A DNA stretch of 49,681 nucleotides from a virus. The position numbers and the translations under genes were made by a program. The stretch is taken from positions 1 through 49,681 of IMG/VR virus record IMGVR_UViG_3300032282_004353. One strand, given 5' to 3'. The notes under the pieces are model-generated. The model was not told the origin of the DNA. It did no database searches and saw only the letters and a list, made by a program, of their open reading frames with translations. Every line of letters begins with the position of its first letter. Position 1 is the first letter of the stretch. This document shows positions 21,087-28,420 of this stretch, piece by piece.

Positions 21087-21683
21087 ATGAAAGATACATT
21101 TGTAAAGATTTTGGAATGGGTAGGCGGAAGTCCTTTTAGACTTTTTGCATTATGTATTATATCAATATTAGGTGCTGGTGGTTGGTTTTTCTATACTGAA
21201 AAGGATGCCTTCATGGCATCCTACAGAGCACAACAAGCACTACCTAAAATGAATGGCAAATATGAGGAAGCTACAGCATTTATAATGAAAAGATCAAATG
21301 CGGATCTTGTAGCTATATTTGATGTTAATAGTCTACTAAATAGCAGAAAACTTGCATATCTATATGTAAGAGGTGAAGGTAGAATAAAAACATATGACGG
21401 ATATGATGTAAAGCTTTTTACAGCAAATCATTCAAATAATTCAGATGTAATAAGTCTTATGGCTGGAGATTTTCCTTGTTCAAGCTATAGCAGCCCTCAA
21501 AGTTTCTTAGGTTTTGTATATAAAGAAAAGGGTATTAATTTTATGTGCAGAATAAGTGTACCACCAGAGCCATCAAAATTCATAGGGCAAATATCAGTAG
21601 GTTGGAAAGAACAACCTGAAGATATTGATGGGTCTAAAACACTTATTAGAATAGCAGCAGAAATGCTGTTTACAGAAAAATAA
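21087..21683 (+). CDS. Membrane-anchored periplasmic protein of unknown function
   Basis: 198 residues. One N-terminal transmembrane helix (LFALCIISILGAGGWFFY, about residues 19-36), then a helix (ASYRAQQALPKMNGKYEEAT) and an alpha/beta domain, perhaps sensor-like (ADLVAIFDVNSLLNSRKLAYLY). Two cysteines (PCSSY, FMCRI) might form a disulfide. Third gene of the transport unit, 14 bases after the symporter. An 8-bp hairpin lies in its 5' part at 21202-21222. Confidence 0.75.
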   Translation: MKDTFVKILEWVGGSPFRLFALCIISILGAGGWFFYTEKDAFMASYRAQQALPKMNGKYEEATAFIMKRSNADLVAIFDVNSLLNSRKLAYLYVRGEGRIKTYDGYDVKLFTANHSNNSDVISLMAGDFPCSSYSSPQSFLGFVYKEKGINFMCRISVPPEPSKFIGQISVGWKEQPEDIDGSKTLIRIAAEMLFTEK

Positions 21684-21688
21684 ATAAA

Positions 21689-21764
21689 TGGAGTCCTTGG
21701 TGGGATTTGAACCCACATCTATCTGGTTTTGCAGACCAGCGCCTAGCCATTCGACCACAAGGAC
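21689..21764 (-). tRNA. tRNA-Cys (GCA)
   Basis: Acceptor GTCCTTG/CAAGGAC, anticodon loop CTGCAAA (GCA), T arm GTGGGTTCAAATCCCAC, encoded CCA. Confidence 0.93.
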
Positions 21765-21776
21765 AGGAGTATTTTT

Positions 21777-21992
21777 ATGCTAACATTATTAAGAAATTAT
21801 TTTAGACATAAAGAATTATATTCATATGAATTAAGGGTAGAATATAGAAAAGCAGGAAAGTATAAATCTGATTATTGCATTGTCACTGATGTTATTGCTG
21901 AATCGGCAAGTGATGTAATTACTAAAAGTCTATTAGATTATAATGAACCAAAAGATGATGAAACTATAATTTTTTATATAACCAAACTTTAA
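21777..21992 (+). CDS. Small hypothetical protein
   Basis: 71 residues (MLTLLRNYFRHKELYSYELRVEYRKAG...), basic N-terminus and a beta-rich centre (YCIVTDVIAESASDVITKSLL). AGGAG Shine-Dalgarno immediately follows the 5' end of the antisense tRNA-Cys. Convergent with, and overlapping by 4 bases, the VWA gene. Unrecognised. Confidence 0.6.
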   Translation: MLTLLRNYFRHKELYSYELRVEYRKAGKYKSDYCIVTDVIAESASDVITKSLLDYNEPKDDETIIFYITKL

Positions 21993-22591
21993 TTATTTTT
22001 TGCTATTTCCAAAATTATTTTTCTTCTTATTGCTTTTGCAAAATCTTCAAAATCAGTTGCTTCTACTAAAAAACCATTTGGTGTTATAACTCTATCTCTA
22101 TAATAATCAACAATTTCTGGATATACTATTGTTATAATAGGTAATCCATTGATGATAATGCCTTGTGCTATAGCTTTATTTCTTGGTTCATCTGGTTCTT
22201 CTTTTTCATTTGATGGACCATCACCAGAGATATCTATTATTTTTATGTCTGGCTCACATGGTGTTTGATTCATATAGTCTATAGCTTTATTTAAAGCATA
22301 ACCTAATGCTGTAAGATTAGATGTAGCTCTTGGTGCATTTAATATATTAGTTGCAAAATCATCAATATCAAATTTTGTTTTTAAAATTTTCCATGGTATA
22401 CTTATTTTTACATCACTAGACCATTCTATTAAAGAAAGTGCAATCCCACCAGGTTGCGCTTTAATAGTATCTTGTACTGATTTATCTTGAAATGCTTGTG
22501 CTATGCCCTTACGTTGTAATTCATAGTTATCTTCCGATATTGAACCAGAGACATCTATTAATAGTATTAGGGCTAAAGCACAAGATAACAT
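21989..22591 (-). CDS. DUF1194 / von Willebrand factor A-domain protein
   Basis: 200 residues. ILLIDVSGSISEDNYELQRKGIAQAF carries the MIDAS DxSxS motif, followed by GGIALSLIEWSSDVKI, ALGYALNKAIDYM and IKIIDISGDGPSNE, which match DUF1194 proteins of alphaproteobacteria. Those are secreted or periplasmic; here the N-terminus has only a short hydrophobic stretch (LSCALALILL) that merges into the first strand of the VWA fold. TAATG overlap with the upstream small gene. Role in infection unknown; surface adhesion or metal-dependent binding is possible. Confidence 0.82.
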   Translation of the reverse strand: MLSCALALILLIDVSGSISEDNYELQRKGIAQAFQDKSVQDTIKAQPGGIALSLIEWSSDVKISIPWKILKTKFDIDDFATNILNAPRATSNLTALGYALNKAIDYMNQTPCEPDIKIIDISGDGPSNEKEEPDEPRNKAIAQGIIINGLPIITIVYPEIVDYYRDRVITPNGFLVEATDFEDFAKAIRRKIILEIAKNN

Positions 22592-22776
22592 TATTCTGGT
22601 GTTGTACTACAAACGGCATTATACTTAAGAGTTGAACCAAGTTCTAAAAGACTCTTATTAATACCACGAATAGTTGCTAGTTCAGTGGTACATCCAGATT
22701 CAGATGCCTTGATTACAAATGGTGAACCAACCGGAATCCCATTTAGCATAATCATGACTAGTAACATGTTACCCAT
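22591..22776 (-). CDS. Small exported or membrane-anchored protein
   Basis: 61 residues from MGNMLLVMIMLNGIPVG, the start that avoids most of the overlap with the gene at 22769-23194; a longer form to 22902 would be almost fully out of frame within that gene. Hydrophobic N-terminus, then SESGCTTELATIRGINKS and a C-terminal Cys. Coupled to the VWA gene. Unrecognised. Confidence 0.5.
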   Translation of the reverse strand: MGNMLLVMIMLNGIPVGSPFVIKASESGCTTELATIRGINKSLLELGSTLKYNAVCSTTPE

Positions 22777-23194
22777 TATTTTCTTCTTTCTTAAGAAATT
22801 TGAAGTTAGAATGTTCATTACATGTCCAACGATAACCAGAATCTGATGGAGAACCACATGATGCTGTTTCAAAACAATCAGGCTCATCACACATACCAGC
22901 AAACTTCTTTAGTCTAGTATTCTCGATCTTTTCTTCTCGAATTACTTCTTTTAGATCATCACGAATATTTAGGTCAAACTCATTAGTAATATCCATACCA
23001 CCAGCATAATACATAGGCACATATGCTTCTGGTCCAAAACCCATAAGACCATAGATCAAATGTCTAAAGGATCCTGGGTTTTTACCGTGTTCAACAATTT
23101 TTGATACTGTCCAAGCTGCTACTGCTAGTTTAGTATCAGGATCGCATTTCTCTACTAATTCTTCATACTTAGGAAAATCATCTGAATCTGACAT
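22769..23194 (-). CDS. Conserved hypothetical phage protein with C-terminal Cys cluster
   Basis: 141 residues. Helical N-terminal region (PKYEELVEKCDPDTKLAVAAW) and a zinc-like C-terminal cluster (FAGMCDEPDCFETASCGSPS...WTCNEHSNF) with at least four cysteines and a His. Similar proteins occur in T4-like phages, function unknown. Shine-Dalgarno AGAGAAAAT is weak. Confidence 0.68.
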   Translation of the reverse strand: MSDSDDFPKYEELVEKCDPDTKLAVAAWTVSKIVEHGKNPGSFRHLIYGLMGFGPEAYVPMYYAGGMDITNEFDLNIRDDLKEVIREEKIENTRLKKFAGMCDEPDCFETASCGSPSDSGYRWTCNEHSNFKFLKKEENNG

Positions 23195-23195
23195 T

Positions 23196-23411
23196 TTATT
23201 TTCTCTTAGTTAATAGTTTAATTTTTTCATGGATAGATAGATTAGAATTATTTGCAATAACCAATGCTCTATATCTATTATCAATAAAGTTTCGGTGTAC
23301 TTCCTCAGTATAACCGATACTGTTTAAATGATTACGCCAACTATCAAGTACCCATTTTGAATAACCACCGTTTTTTCTTTTATTAAATGGTAAACTGGAA
23401 TCATCAATCAT
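23196..23411 (-). CDS. Small hypothetical basic protein
   Basis: 71 residues from MIDDSSLPFN, with AAGGA 8 bases upstream; the longer ORF reads through tRNA-Leu and is rejected. Basic and helical (KRKNGGYSKWVLDSWRNHLN), ends KIKLLTKRK. One base from the next gene's start. Unrecognised. Confidence 0.62.
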   Translation of the reverse strand: MIDDSSLPFNKRKNGGYSKWVLDSWRNHLNSIGYTEEVHRNFIDNRYRALVIANNSNLSIHEKIKLLTKRK

Positions 23412-23424
23412 AATAAAATCCTTT

Positions 23425-23509
23425 GGTGCGGGTGGTCGGACTCGAACCGACACGAAATTTCTTTCTCCAGATTTTAAGTCTGGTGCGGCTGCCATTACGC
23501 CACACCCGC
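23425..23509 (-). tRNA. tRNA-Leu (UAA)
   Basis: Acceptor GCGGGTG/CACCCGC, anticodon stem CCAGA/TCTGG with loop CTTAAAA (UAA), class II variable arm, T arm GTCGGTTCGAGTCCGAC, encoded CCA. Confidence 0.94.
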
Positions 23510-23511
23510 AT

Positions 23512-23597
23512 TGGTAGGAGCAGAGGGACTCGAACCCTCAAGCCACATGGGCAACGGTTTTTGAGACCGTCCTGTATACCAGTTCCAGCATACTCCC
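23512..23597 (-). tRNA. tRNA-Leu (CAA)
   Basis: Acceptor GGGAGTA/TGCTCCT, anticodon stem ACGGT/ACCGT with loop CTCAAAA (CAA), long variable arm, T arm GAGGGTTCGAGTCCCTC, encoded CCA. Its first base follows directly on the stop of the gene at 23598. Confidence 0.93.
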
Positions 23598-23822
23598 TTA
23601 TTTAATTTTAGCAAAAGCAGAGATAATCAAATCTCCATTGGCGGGATTTAAATCTACTTCTATGTCCTGAGAGTAACCAACATATTGAAACCGACGTTCA
23701 TCAAGTGGTTCAAATACATCTACGCAGATGACTGGTTCACCCATTGTCTCAAAATAGTCTTTATCTTTTGTAGCTTCATCATACTTAGATTGAAGTAGTT
23801 GGATAAAGTCTTTTAGTAACAT
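23598..23822 (-). CDS. Small hypothetical protein
   Basis: 74 residues (MLLKDFIQLLQSKYDEATKD...), N-terminal helix then three strands (EPVICVDVFEP, RRFQYVGYSQDIEVDL, DLIISAFAKIK). GGAG Shine-Dalgarno. Its stop codon abuts tRNA-Leu(CAA), so coding RNA and tRNA come from one transcript. Unrecognised. Confidence 0.62.
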   Translation of the reverse strand: MLLKDFIQLLQSKYDEATKDKDYFETMGEPVICVDVFEPLDERRFQYVGYSQDIEVDLNPANGDLIISAFAKIK

Positions 23823-23839
23823 AGAAATAACTCCAGGGT

Positions 23840-23883
23840 TGGTGCGCCCGCCCCGAGTTGAACGGGGGATCGGACTCTAAACA
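23840..23883 (-). pseudogene. 3' half of a tRNA (T arm and acceptor only)
   Basis: The minus strand carries a complete T arm CCCCG-TTCAACT-CGGGG, acceptor strand CGGGCGC, discriminator A and CCA, preceded by a 5-nt variable loop and GAGTC. No matching 5' half lies next to it. The acceptor strand pairs fully (one G-T) with GCGCCTG at 24722-24728, on the other side of the homing gene. Confidence 0.65.
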
Positions 23884-23892
23884 AGACAGTTT

Positions 23893-23900
23893 TATAAATA
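23893..23900 (+). promoter_or_regulatory. T4-type late promoter for the EDxHD homing gene
   Basis: TATAAATA, 69 bases before the ATG at 23969. The leader contains GTAGAT/ATCTAC and GGTGT/ACACC inverted repeats, the second just before the GGAG Shine-Dalgarno. Confidence 0.6.
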
Positions 23901-23968
23901 AAGGTGTAGATCACGGAACTGGCATTCCCATCTACTCTATGTCTATATTATAACACCGGAGACACAGC

Positions 23969-24625
23969 ATGTCAAATATATTATTAAAGTCTTGTCCTAA
24001 ATGTTCCACATCTCATTCAAGATCAGGCAAATTTTGTTCTAGATCTTGTGCTAATAGTAGAGGCCCAAGAACACAAGAATTTAAAGATAAAATTATTTTA
24101 AAACTTACAGGTAGAAAATATCCTGAAAGATGTGGTCCTAAAATAGAAAAATTGGAAAGTAATTGTTTTATATGTAATACAATTATTTATATTATGCCCA
24201 AAGATAAGGGCATCAATACCACATGTAAATCAAAAGAATGTAAGCATTTAGCATGTGTTAATGCTGGTAAAAAATCTGCCGCTAAACGAGTTTTAAGATC
24301 TAAAAATGAAATTAAATTATATGAATATTGTAAAAATCAATTTATTGATGTATTATCAAATTATATAATAATGGATGGTTGGGATGCTGATATTGTAATC
24401 CCTCATCTTAAATTTGCTGTAATGTGGCAAGGTCCGTGGCATTATAAAGATATGGGAATGACAAATCATTCTTTATTACAAGTACAAAATAGAGATAAAA
24501 TAAAAAGAAAATTATTTTCTCAAAATGGATGGAAAGTTTTAGAGTTTAAGGATTGTGATTATACACCAGAATCTGCATTTCAAGAAATATTGGTGGAAGC
24601 AGCAGGATTCGAACCTGCGAAATAG
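23969..24625 (+). CDS. EDxHD/Vsr-like homing endonuclease
   Basis: 218 residues. N-terminal zinc fingers (KSCPKCSTSHSRSGKFCSRSC; later NCFICNT and CKSKECKH). The C-terminal domain SKNEIKLYEYC, WDADIVIPHLKFAVMWQGPWHY and RDKIKRKLFSQNGWKVLEF follows the Vsr/PD-(D/E)xK-type EDxHD pattern of phage I-Bth0305I. The last codons (EAAGFEPAK) read antisense through tRNA-Met, so the 3' end overlaps that gene. Inserted, on the opposite strand, into a tRNA cluster between the two tRNA halves at 23840-23883 and 24682-24731. Confidence 0.83.
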   Translation: MSNILLKSCPKCSTSHSRSGKFCSRSCANSRGPRTQEFKDKIILKLTGRKYPERCGPKIEKLESNCFICNTIIYIMPKDKGINTTCKSKECKHLACVNAGKKSAAKRVLRSKNEIKLYEYCKNQFIDVLSNYIIMDGWDADIVIPHLKFAVMWQGPWHYKDMGMTNHSLLQVQNRDKIKRKLFSQNGWKVLEFKDCDYTPESAFQEILVEAAGFEPAK

Positions 24626-24668
24626 TCCAGTTATGAGCTGGCCGCCTTAACCGCTTGGCTATACTTCC
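24591..24668 (-). tRNA. tRNA-Met (CAU) (or Ile-CAU)
   Basis: Acceptor GGAAGTA/TGCTTCC, anticodon arm CCAG-CTCATAA-CTGG (CAU), T arm GCAGGTTCGAATCCTGC, encoded CCA. The long D loop is unusual for Met; CAU could be read as Ile2 if modified. Overlaps the 3' end of the homing gene on the other strand. Confidence 0.88.
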
Positions 24669-24681
24669 ATAGTAAGACTAG

Positions 24682-24731
24682 ATTGCGCCTGTAGTTTGAA
24701 GCCGGTTTTACCATTAAACTACAGGCGCAAT
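24682..24731 (-). pseudogene. 5' half of a tRNA within a perfect 16-bp inverted repeat
   Basis: Minus strand: acceptor GCGCCTG, TA, D arm GTTT-AATGGTA-AAAC, then C and GGCTT-C, as in a normal tRNA up to the anticodon stem; the sequence then turns into AAACTACAGGCGC, the exact inverse of its own 5' end. Arms are 24682-24697 and 24716-24731, loop 18 nt. A sigma70-like promoter reads into it. It forms an acceptor-plus-D-arm mini hairpin. Confidence 0.65.
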
Positions 24732-24741
24732 TGATATATTG

Positions 24742-24770
24742 TTTATATCATATATGTTAGTATGTGTCAA
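24742..24770 (-). promoter_or_regulatory. Sigma70-like promoter for the minus-strand tRNA group
   Basis: TTGACA (24765-24770), 17 bases, TATAAA (24742-24747) on the minus strand; overlaps the pstS stop. Confidence 0.78.
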
Positions 24771-25738
24771 TCGGTATTTAATGTCTTAAGTACTCGAGTC
24801 TTGACTTCTTGTGGTAGTGGAATGTATTCTAAAGAAATGGCTACTTCATCACCATGTTTATATCCCCATTCTAACCAAGAACTTACACTCTTGCGATTCT
24901 TACTATCCTTAGGAATCAAAATATATGTTGCAGACACAATGGGGTAACATGTATTACACGGTCTATTAATTACATCTGCTTCATTTGTATCAGACCAAGT
25001 AGCATGTGATGCTGCAGCATTAAAGGTTTCAGATTTTGCCGTCACCCAATGACCGGTTGCGGTTTTTAGTAATGCTGTAGGAATATTACCATTAGTTGCA
25101 AAAGCACTCTCTACATATCCGATAGAGCCGGTCATGCGCTTAACCGATGCAGCTACACCATCATTACCTCGAGCACCAGTTCCTACATTCCATTTAATAG
25201 ATACAGCTGGAGTAGAAAATGTCTTATCTTGTGAATGAAGATAATTTACAAATACGTAAGTAGTACCTGAACCATCAGCACGATAAATTGGTGCAATTGC
25301 TAGATTAGGTAGCTTTAAATCAGGATTATCAGAAACTAATCGTGAATCATTCCATTTTGTAATTTTACCGCTGTAAATATCAGCTAGATTCTGACCAGAA
25401 ATCTTTACAGTATTTGATTGAATACCTGGGATATTCACAACTACAACAACTGAGCCCATGACTGATGGGACTTGAATAAGATTATTTTGTGTTAGTCGTT
25501 CAATATTCATTGGAGCATCAGAAGCACCAAAGTCTACAGTACGATTAATAATTTGATTTTGTCCACCACCAGACCCAATAGCCTGATAGTTAACAATAAA
25601 GCCTGATGTTTTAGATAGTTCAGCCCATTTAGAATAGAGTGGTGCAGGAAAAGTAGCGCCCGCACCACTAATTGATTGAGCATGTACTGTTGTTGTTAGT
25701 ACTGTGGCTGTTAGAAGCCCATACATAATATTTTTCAT
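24767..25738 (-). CDS. pstS: Phosphate-binding protein PstS
   Basis: 323 residues with a signal peptide (MKNIMYGLLTATVLTTTVHAQ). The mature N-terminus SISGAGATFPAPLYSKWAEL is diagnostic for PstS, with the phosphate-binding GSGGGQNQI, DFGASDAPM and RADGSGTTYVF motifs. Periplasmic high-affinity phosphate binding feeds the host Pst ABC transporter; T4-like cyanophages carry pstS to help phosphate-starved hosts. No PstABC genes in the window. Starts 3 bases after rpiB ends, so the two are an operon read from the promoter at 26225-26253. Confidence 0.96.
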   Translation of the reverse strand: MKNIMYGLLTATVLTTTVHAQSISGAGATFPAPLYSKWAELSKTSGFIVNYQAIGSGGGQNQIINRTVDFGASDAPMNIERLTQNNLIQVPSVMGSVVVVVNIPGIQSNTVKISGQNLADIYSGKITKWNDSRLVSDNPDLKLPNLAIAPIYRADGSGTTYVFVNYLHSQDKTFSTPAVSIKWNVGTGARGNDGVAASVKRMTGSIGYVESAFATNGNIPTALLKTATGHWVTAKSETFNAAASHATWSDTNEADVINRPCNTCYPIVSATYILIPKDSKNRKSVSSWLEWGYKHGDEVAISLEYIPLPQEVKTRVLKTLNTD

Positions 25739-25741
25739 GTT

Positions 25742-26200
25742 TTAATCCTTAATTACATTAAATAGTTTCATAACTCGTTGTTCGTGTCGACCGCCTTCAT
25801 ATGCCGTATTCAGAAATGCTTCTACACAAGCAACAGCCATATCTGAACCGATAACCCTAGCACCTAATGCTAACATATTCACATCGTTATGCCGACGAGC
25901 CATTTCAACTACATACGGGTCAGATGCAAGAACACATCTGATTCCTTTAAAGCGATTAGCAGCAATAGACATACCAACCCCAGAACCACAAATAAGAATA
26001 CCACGAGAAATGGTATGTGATGCAAGTGTTACAGATGCAGATGTTTGATATGCATAATCAGGATAATCTACTTTAGTTTTTTCTGGTGGAAAAAACGTAT
26101 AGATTGTATGCCCGATGTCAAAAAGCCATACTGATAGTTCACGTGCTAAAGAAAGACCGGCATGATCACAACCAATAGAGATATCATATTGCTTAGTCAT
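25742..26200 (-). CDS. rpiB: Ribose-5-phosphate isomerase B
   Basis: 152 residues, the usual RpiB length. ISIGCDHAGLSLARELSVWL (start), TISRGILICGSGVGMSIAANRFKGIRCVLASDPY (catalytic Cys in ICGSGVG) and NDVNMLALGARVIGSDMA are RpiB/LacAB signatures. Interconverts ribose 5-phosphate and ribulose 5-phosphate, feeding nucleotide synthesis during infection. Operon with pstS. Confidence 0.94.
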   Translation of the reverse strand: MTKQYDISIGCDHAGLSLARELSVWLFDIGHTIYTFFPPEKTKVDYPDYAYQTSASVTLASHTISRGILICGSGVGMSIAANRFKGIRCVLASDPYVVEMARRHNDVNMLALGARVIGSDMAVACVEAFLNTAYEGGRHEQRVMKLFNVIKD

Positions 26201-26224
26201 ATTAGCTCCATAATGTATATGTAG

Positions 26225-26253
26225 TTTATATCACATCAAAGTAATACTGTCAA
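26225..26253 (-). promoter_or_regulatory. Sigma70-like promoter for rpiB-pstS
   Basis: TTGACA (26248-26253), 17 bases, TATAAA (26225-26230) on the minus strand, 25 bases before the rpiB ATG. Confidence 0.8.
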
Positions 26254-26254
26254 C

Positions 26255-26557
26255 CTAATCCGTGCTAACCATAAGCAGATTGCTTTCTTTACCGACTTTA
26301 CCTTGTTCGGCTTCCAAAAGTGCTCGAGCTTGTTTAAGTTTATCAAGGACAGCATTGATAGTATTATGAACTGCTTTATCATTGGTACCTTCTTGTAGAT
26401 CATAAAGAGCAGCAAACAGATTTGAGTCTACTGATCTATCCACATAATACTCACCGCCCTCATCTTTAGTAAGTTCAATAGGTGGGAATAGTAAGTCTAC
26501 TATTTCTTGTAGTACTGGATCACGTTCAATTTTTTTAGTTTTTAGCATACCAAACAT
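26255..26557 (-). CDS. Conserved hypothetical protein downstream of regA
   Basis: 100 residues, helical (VLQEIVDLLFPPIELT, KAVHNTINAVLDKLKQARALL). Starts 5 bases after the regA stop, so it belongs to the clamp-loader operon. Similar small genes follow regA in some T4-like phages of cyanobacteria; no function known. Last gene of the operon. Confidence 0.68.
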   Translation of the reverse strand: MFGMLKTKKIERDPVLQEIVDLLFPPIELTKDEGGEYYVDRSVDSNLFAALYDLQEGTNDKAVHNTINAVLDKLKQARALLEAEQGKVGKESNLLMVSTD

Positions 26558-26561
26558 TATA

Positions 26562-26954
26562 TTACCGTTTCTTTCCTATGCTGTATTTGGCTTCTAATAC
26601 CCAGTCATTTTTTTCTTTATATGACAGAATCTTTATCTGATTCAAAGGCGCTTTATCGAGCACTAAATCTTGATTTAGTATCTTAAATAATCCCCATTCT
26701 TCTAATAATATGGCAATAGTATTTCGTCGGGATTTGTCATCCAATGAAAAGTTAGTCTCTTTACCATCTAGGGCAAACATTTCTTTAAAATGTACTATAT
26801 AATATTTACCTTGCTTATGTAGTATATGGCAAGATTGAAATAGTGTCTTATCTTTCTTTGAAGCTATACCGATTCTAGTCAGAGTCTCCTTGATCTTAAG
26901 GAAATCTTGGTCCTCAGTTAGTGTCACCTCCAATAAATTTTCTACTATAGACAT
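26562..26954 (-). CDS. regA: RegA translational repressor
   Basis: 130 residues. FLKIKETLTRIGIASKKDKTLFQSCHILHKQGKYYIVHFKEMF follows T4 RegA almost residue for residue, as does RRNTIAILLEEWGL. RegA binds the initiation region of early mRNAs (including 44, 45, rIIB) and blocks translation. Position after 62 is as in T4. Confidence 0.95.
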   Translation of the reverse strand: MSIVENLLEVTLTEDQDFLKIKETLTRIGIASKKDKTLFQSCHILHKQGKYYIVHFKEMFALDGKETNFSLDDKSRRNTIAILLEEWGLFKILNQDLVLDKAPLNQIKILSYKEKNDWVLEAKYSIGKKR

Positions 26955-26984
26955 TATAATACTCCACGATATAATATCCTATAT

Positions 26985-27473
26985 TTATTTCTTTTTTAAC
27001 TTTAGCGTATTTTTCATATCAGGATATACATATCGAATTAAAAAGTCATCTTTTTGATCTGTAGAGAGAATATTCCAGAATTTTTTGGTTTGAACCACAT
27101 TTAGACCAGTTACAGTACCAATATCCTCATATAGTTTCTGTTCACGCTTTTCAGCATCTGATTTCTTTAGCCATGGCTTATAGCGCTTGGGATGAGCAGG
27201 TACAGAATAGAACATAAAATCATGTTGCATTCTTTTATCAATATGATGCATACGATTAGCAGCCTCAGCAGTAGCTAATGTATCAATATGTGATGAAAAT
27301 GATTTGTTAACAATCCATGGTTCATATGCTTTTGATGTATCATCCGAGAATAGATACTTTTTGGTCTTGGAGATATCAGAAATAAAGGTCCAAACATGGA
27401 CCTCATCTGTTTTTTTATCTGCTTGTTCTTCCTGGATTTGTTTAGTACCAAATAATGTACTTATTTCTGTCAT
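26985..27473 (-). CDS. 62: Clamp loader small subunit gp62
   Basis: 162 residues. WTFISDISKTKKYLF, then YEPWIVNKSFSSHIDTLATAEAANRMHHIDKRMQHDFM, resemble gp62. With four gp44 subunits it forms the clamp loader that opens gp45. ATGA overlap with gene 44 gives translational coupling, as in T4. Confidence 0.9.
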   Translation of the reverse strand: MTEISTLFGTKQIQEEQADKKTDEVHVWTFISDISKTKKYLFSDDTSKAYEPWIVNKSFSSHIDTLATAEAANRMHHIDKRMQHDFMFYSVPAHPKRYKPWLKKSDAEKREQKLYEDIGTVTGLNVVQTKKFWNILSTDQKDDFLIRYVYPDMKNTLKLKKK

Positions 27474-28408
27474 GTAAATTCACATTCCATAGTAACTTCA
27501 ATGAAGAATGCCATGAGATTAATTTCAGCATCAGCTACAAATGCAGCCTTATATTGATAATCTGAAATTTTTAGAATAAGTGCGGGGATGGATCGCTTGG
27601 TAAAAAAGTCACCAGCATTATCATAGATAGTTCTAAAAATAGTGACTGCATCAGAATCAGAATTTTCATGAATCCATTTACGAATACCTTCTAGATTCTT
27701 ATCTTTACAGAACTGTAGAACTTCCTTGACAGATACGGATTCAAAGTTAGTTAGAATACCAGAATCAATTTTACCATTGACTGAATAACGCTGTAGTTCA
27801 TTTAGGACTCGGCGCCAATCTGGAAAGAACTTTTGAATGACTGCTGCAACGGCTTGCTTATCATATTCAATGTTTTCGGTCTTTAGAATAACATCAACAC
27901 GCTTCATAAACTGAGCAGCAAGTTTAGGCATTTCTTTCTTGGGAATGGTAAAATCAATCACCATAGCACGAGATTGAAGTGCAGGAATGATCCTATTCTT
28001 GTAGTTACAAGTTAAAATAAAACCGCAATTCTTGGAGAACTCTTCCATAAAGTTACGGAGAGCTGGCTGTGTAGAATTAGGATTTAGATAATCTGCCTCA
28101 TCCAAAATAACGTATTTCCTACCACCTGTAAGAGATACTGAGGAAGCAAATTGTAGAATTTCATTACGAAGTGTATCAATGTTACCATTCATTGAACCAT
28201 TGATAACAATATAATCGCACCCCAGTTCTTCAAGCATGGCTCGAGCAATAGTTGTCTTACCTACACCAGCGCCGCCAGCAAGAGTTAGATTTTGAATATT
28301 GCCAGAATTAACAAAACCTTGAAATGTATTTTTCAGGTCACATGGTAGAATAGTATCAGCCACACGCTTTGGACGATACTTTTCTACAAACAGATAATCT
28401 TCTAGCAC
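27470..28408 (-). CDS. 44: Clamp loader ATPase gp44
   Basis: 312 residues of AAA+ ATPase. EKYRPKRVADTILP (RFC-type N-terminus), Walker A LAGGAGVGKTTIA, Walker B VILDEADYL, sensor 1 LTCNYKNRI and SRAM arginine-finger region. RFC-like clamp loader subunit acting with gp62 on gp45. Starts 12 bases after the 109-residue gene. Confidence 0.96.
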   Translation of the reverse strand: MLEDYLFVEKYRPKRVADTILPCDLKNTFQGFVNSGNIQNLTLAGGAGVGKTTIARAMLEELGCDYIVINGSMNGNIDTLRNEILQFASSVSLTGGRKYVILDEADYLNPNSTQPALRNFMEEFSKNCGFILTCNYKNRIIPALQSRAMVIDFTIPKKEMPKLAAQFMKRVDVILKTENIEYDKQAVAAVIQKFFPDWRRVLNELQRYSVNGKIDSGILTNFESVSVKEVLQFCKDKNLEGIRKWIHENSDSDAVTIFRTIYDNAGDFFTKRSIPALILKISDYQYKAAFVADAEINLMAFFIEVTMECEFT

Positions 28409-28420
28409 TTTATTGATCCT

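Noticed and set aside
23423-23605. 60-residue plus-strand ORF containing GLEPTRN
   Set aside because: It is an antisense reading of two tRNA-Leu genes; such LEPT/FEPA peptides are typical tRNA artefacts.
23840-24731. Group I intron in a tRNA
   Set aside because: The intervening DNA contains a complete tRNA-Met and an opposite-strand endonuclease, and no group I core was recognised.
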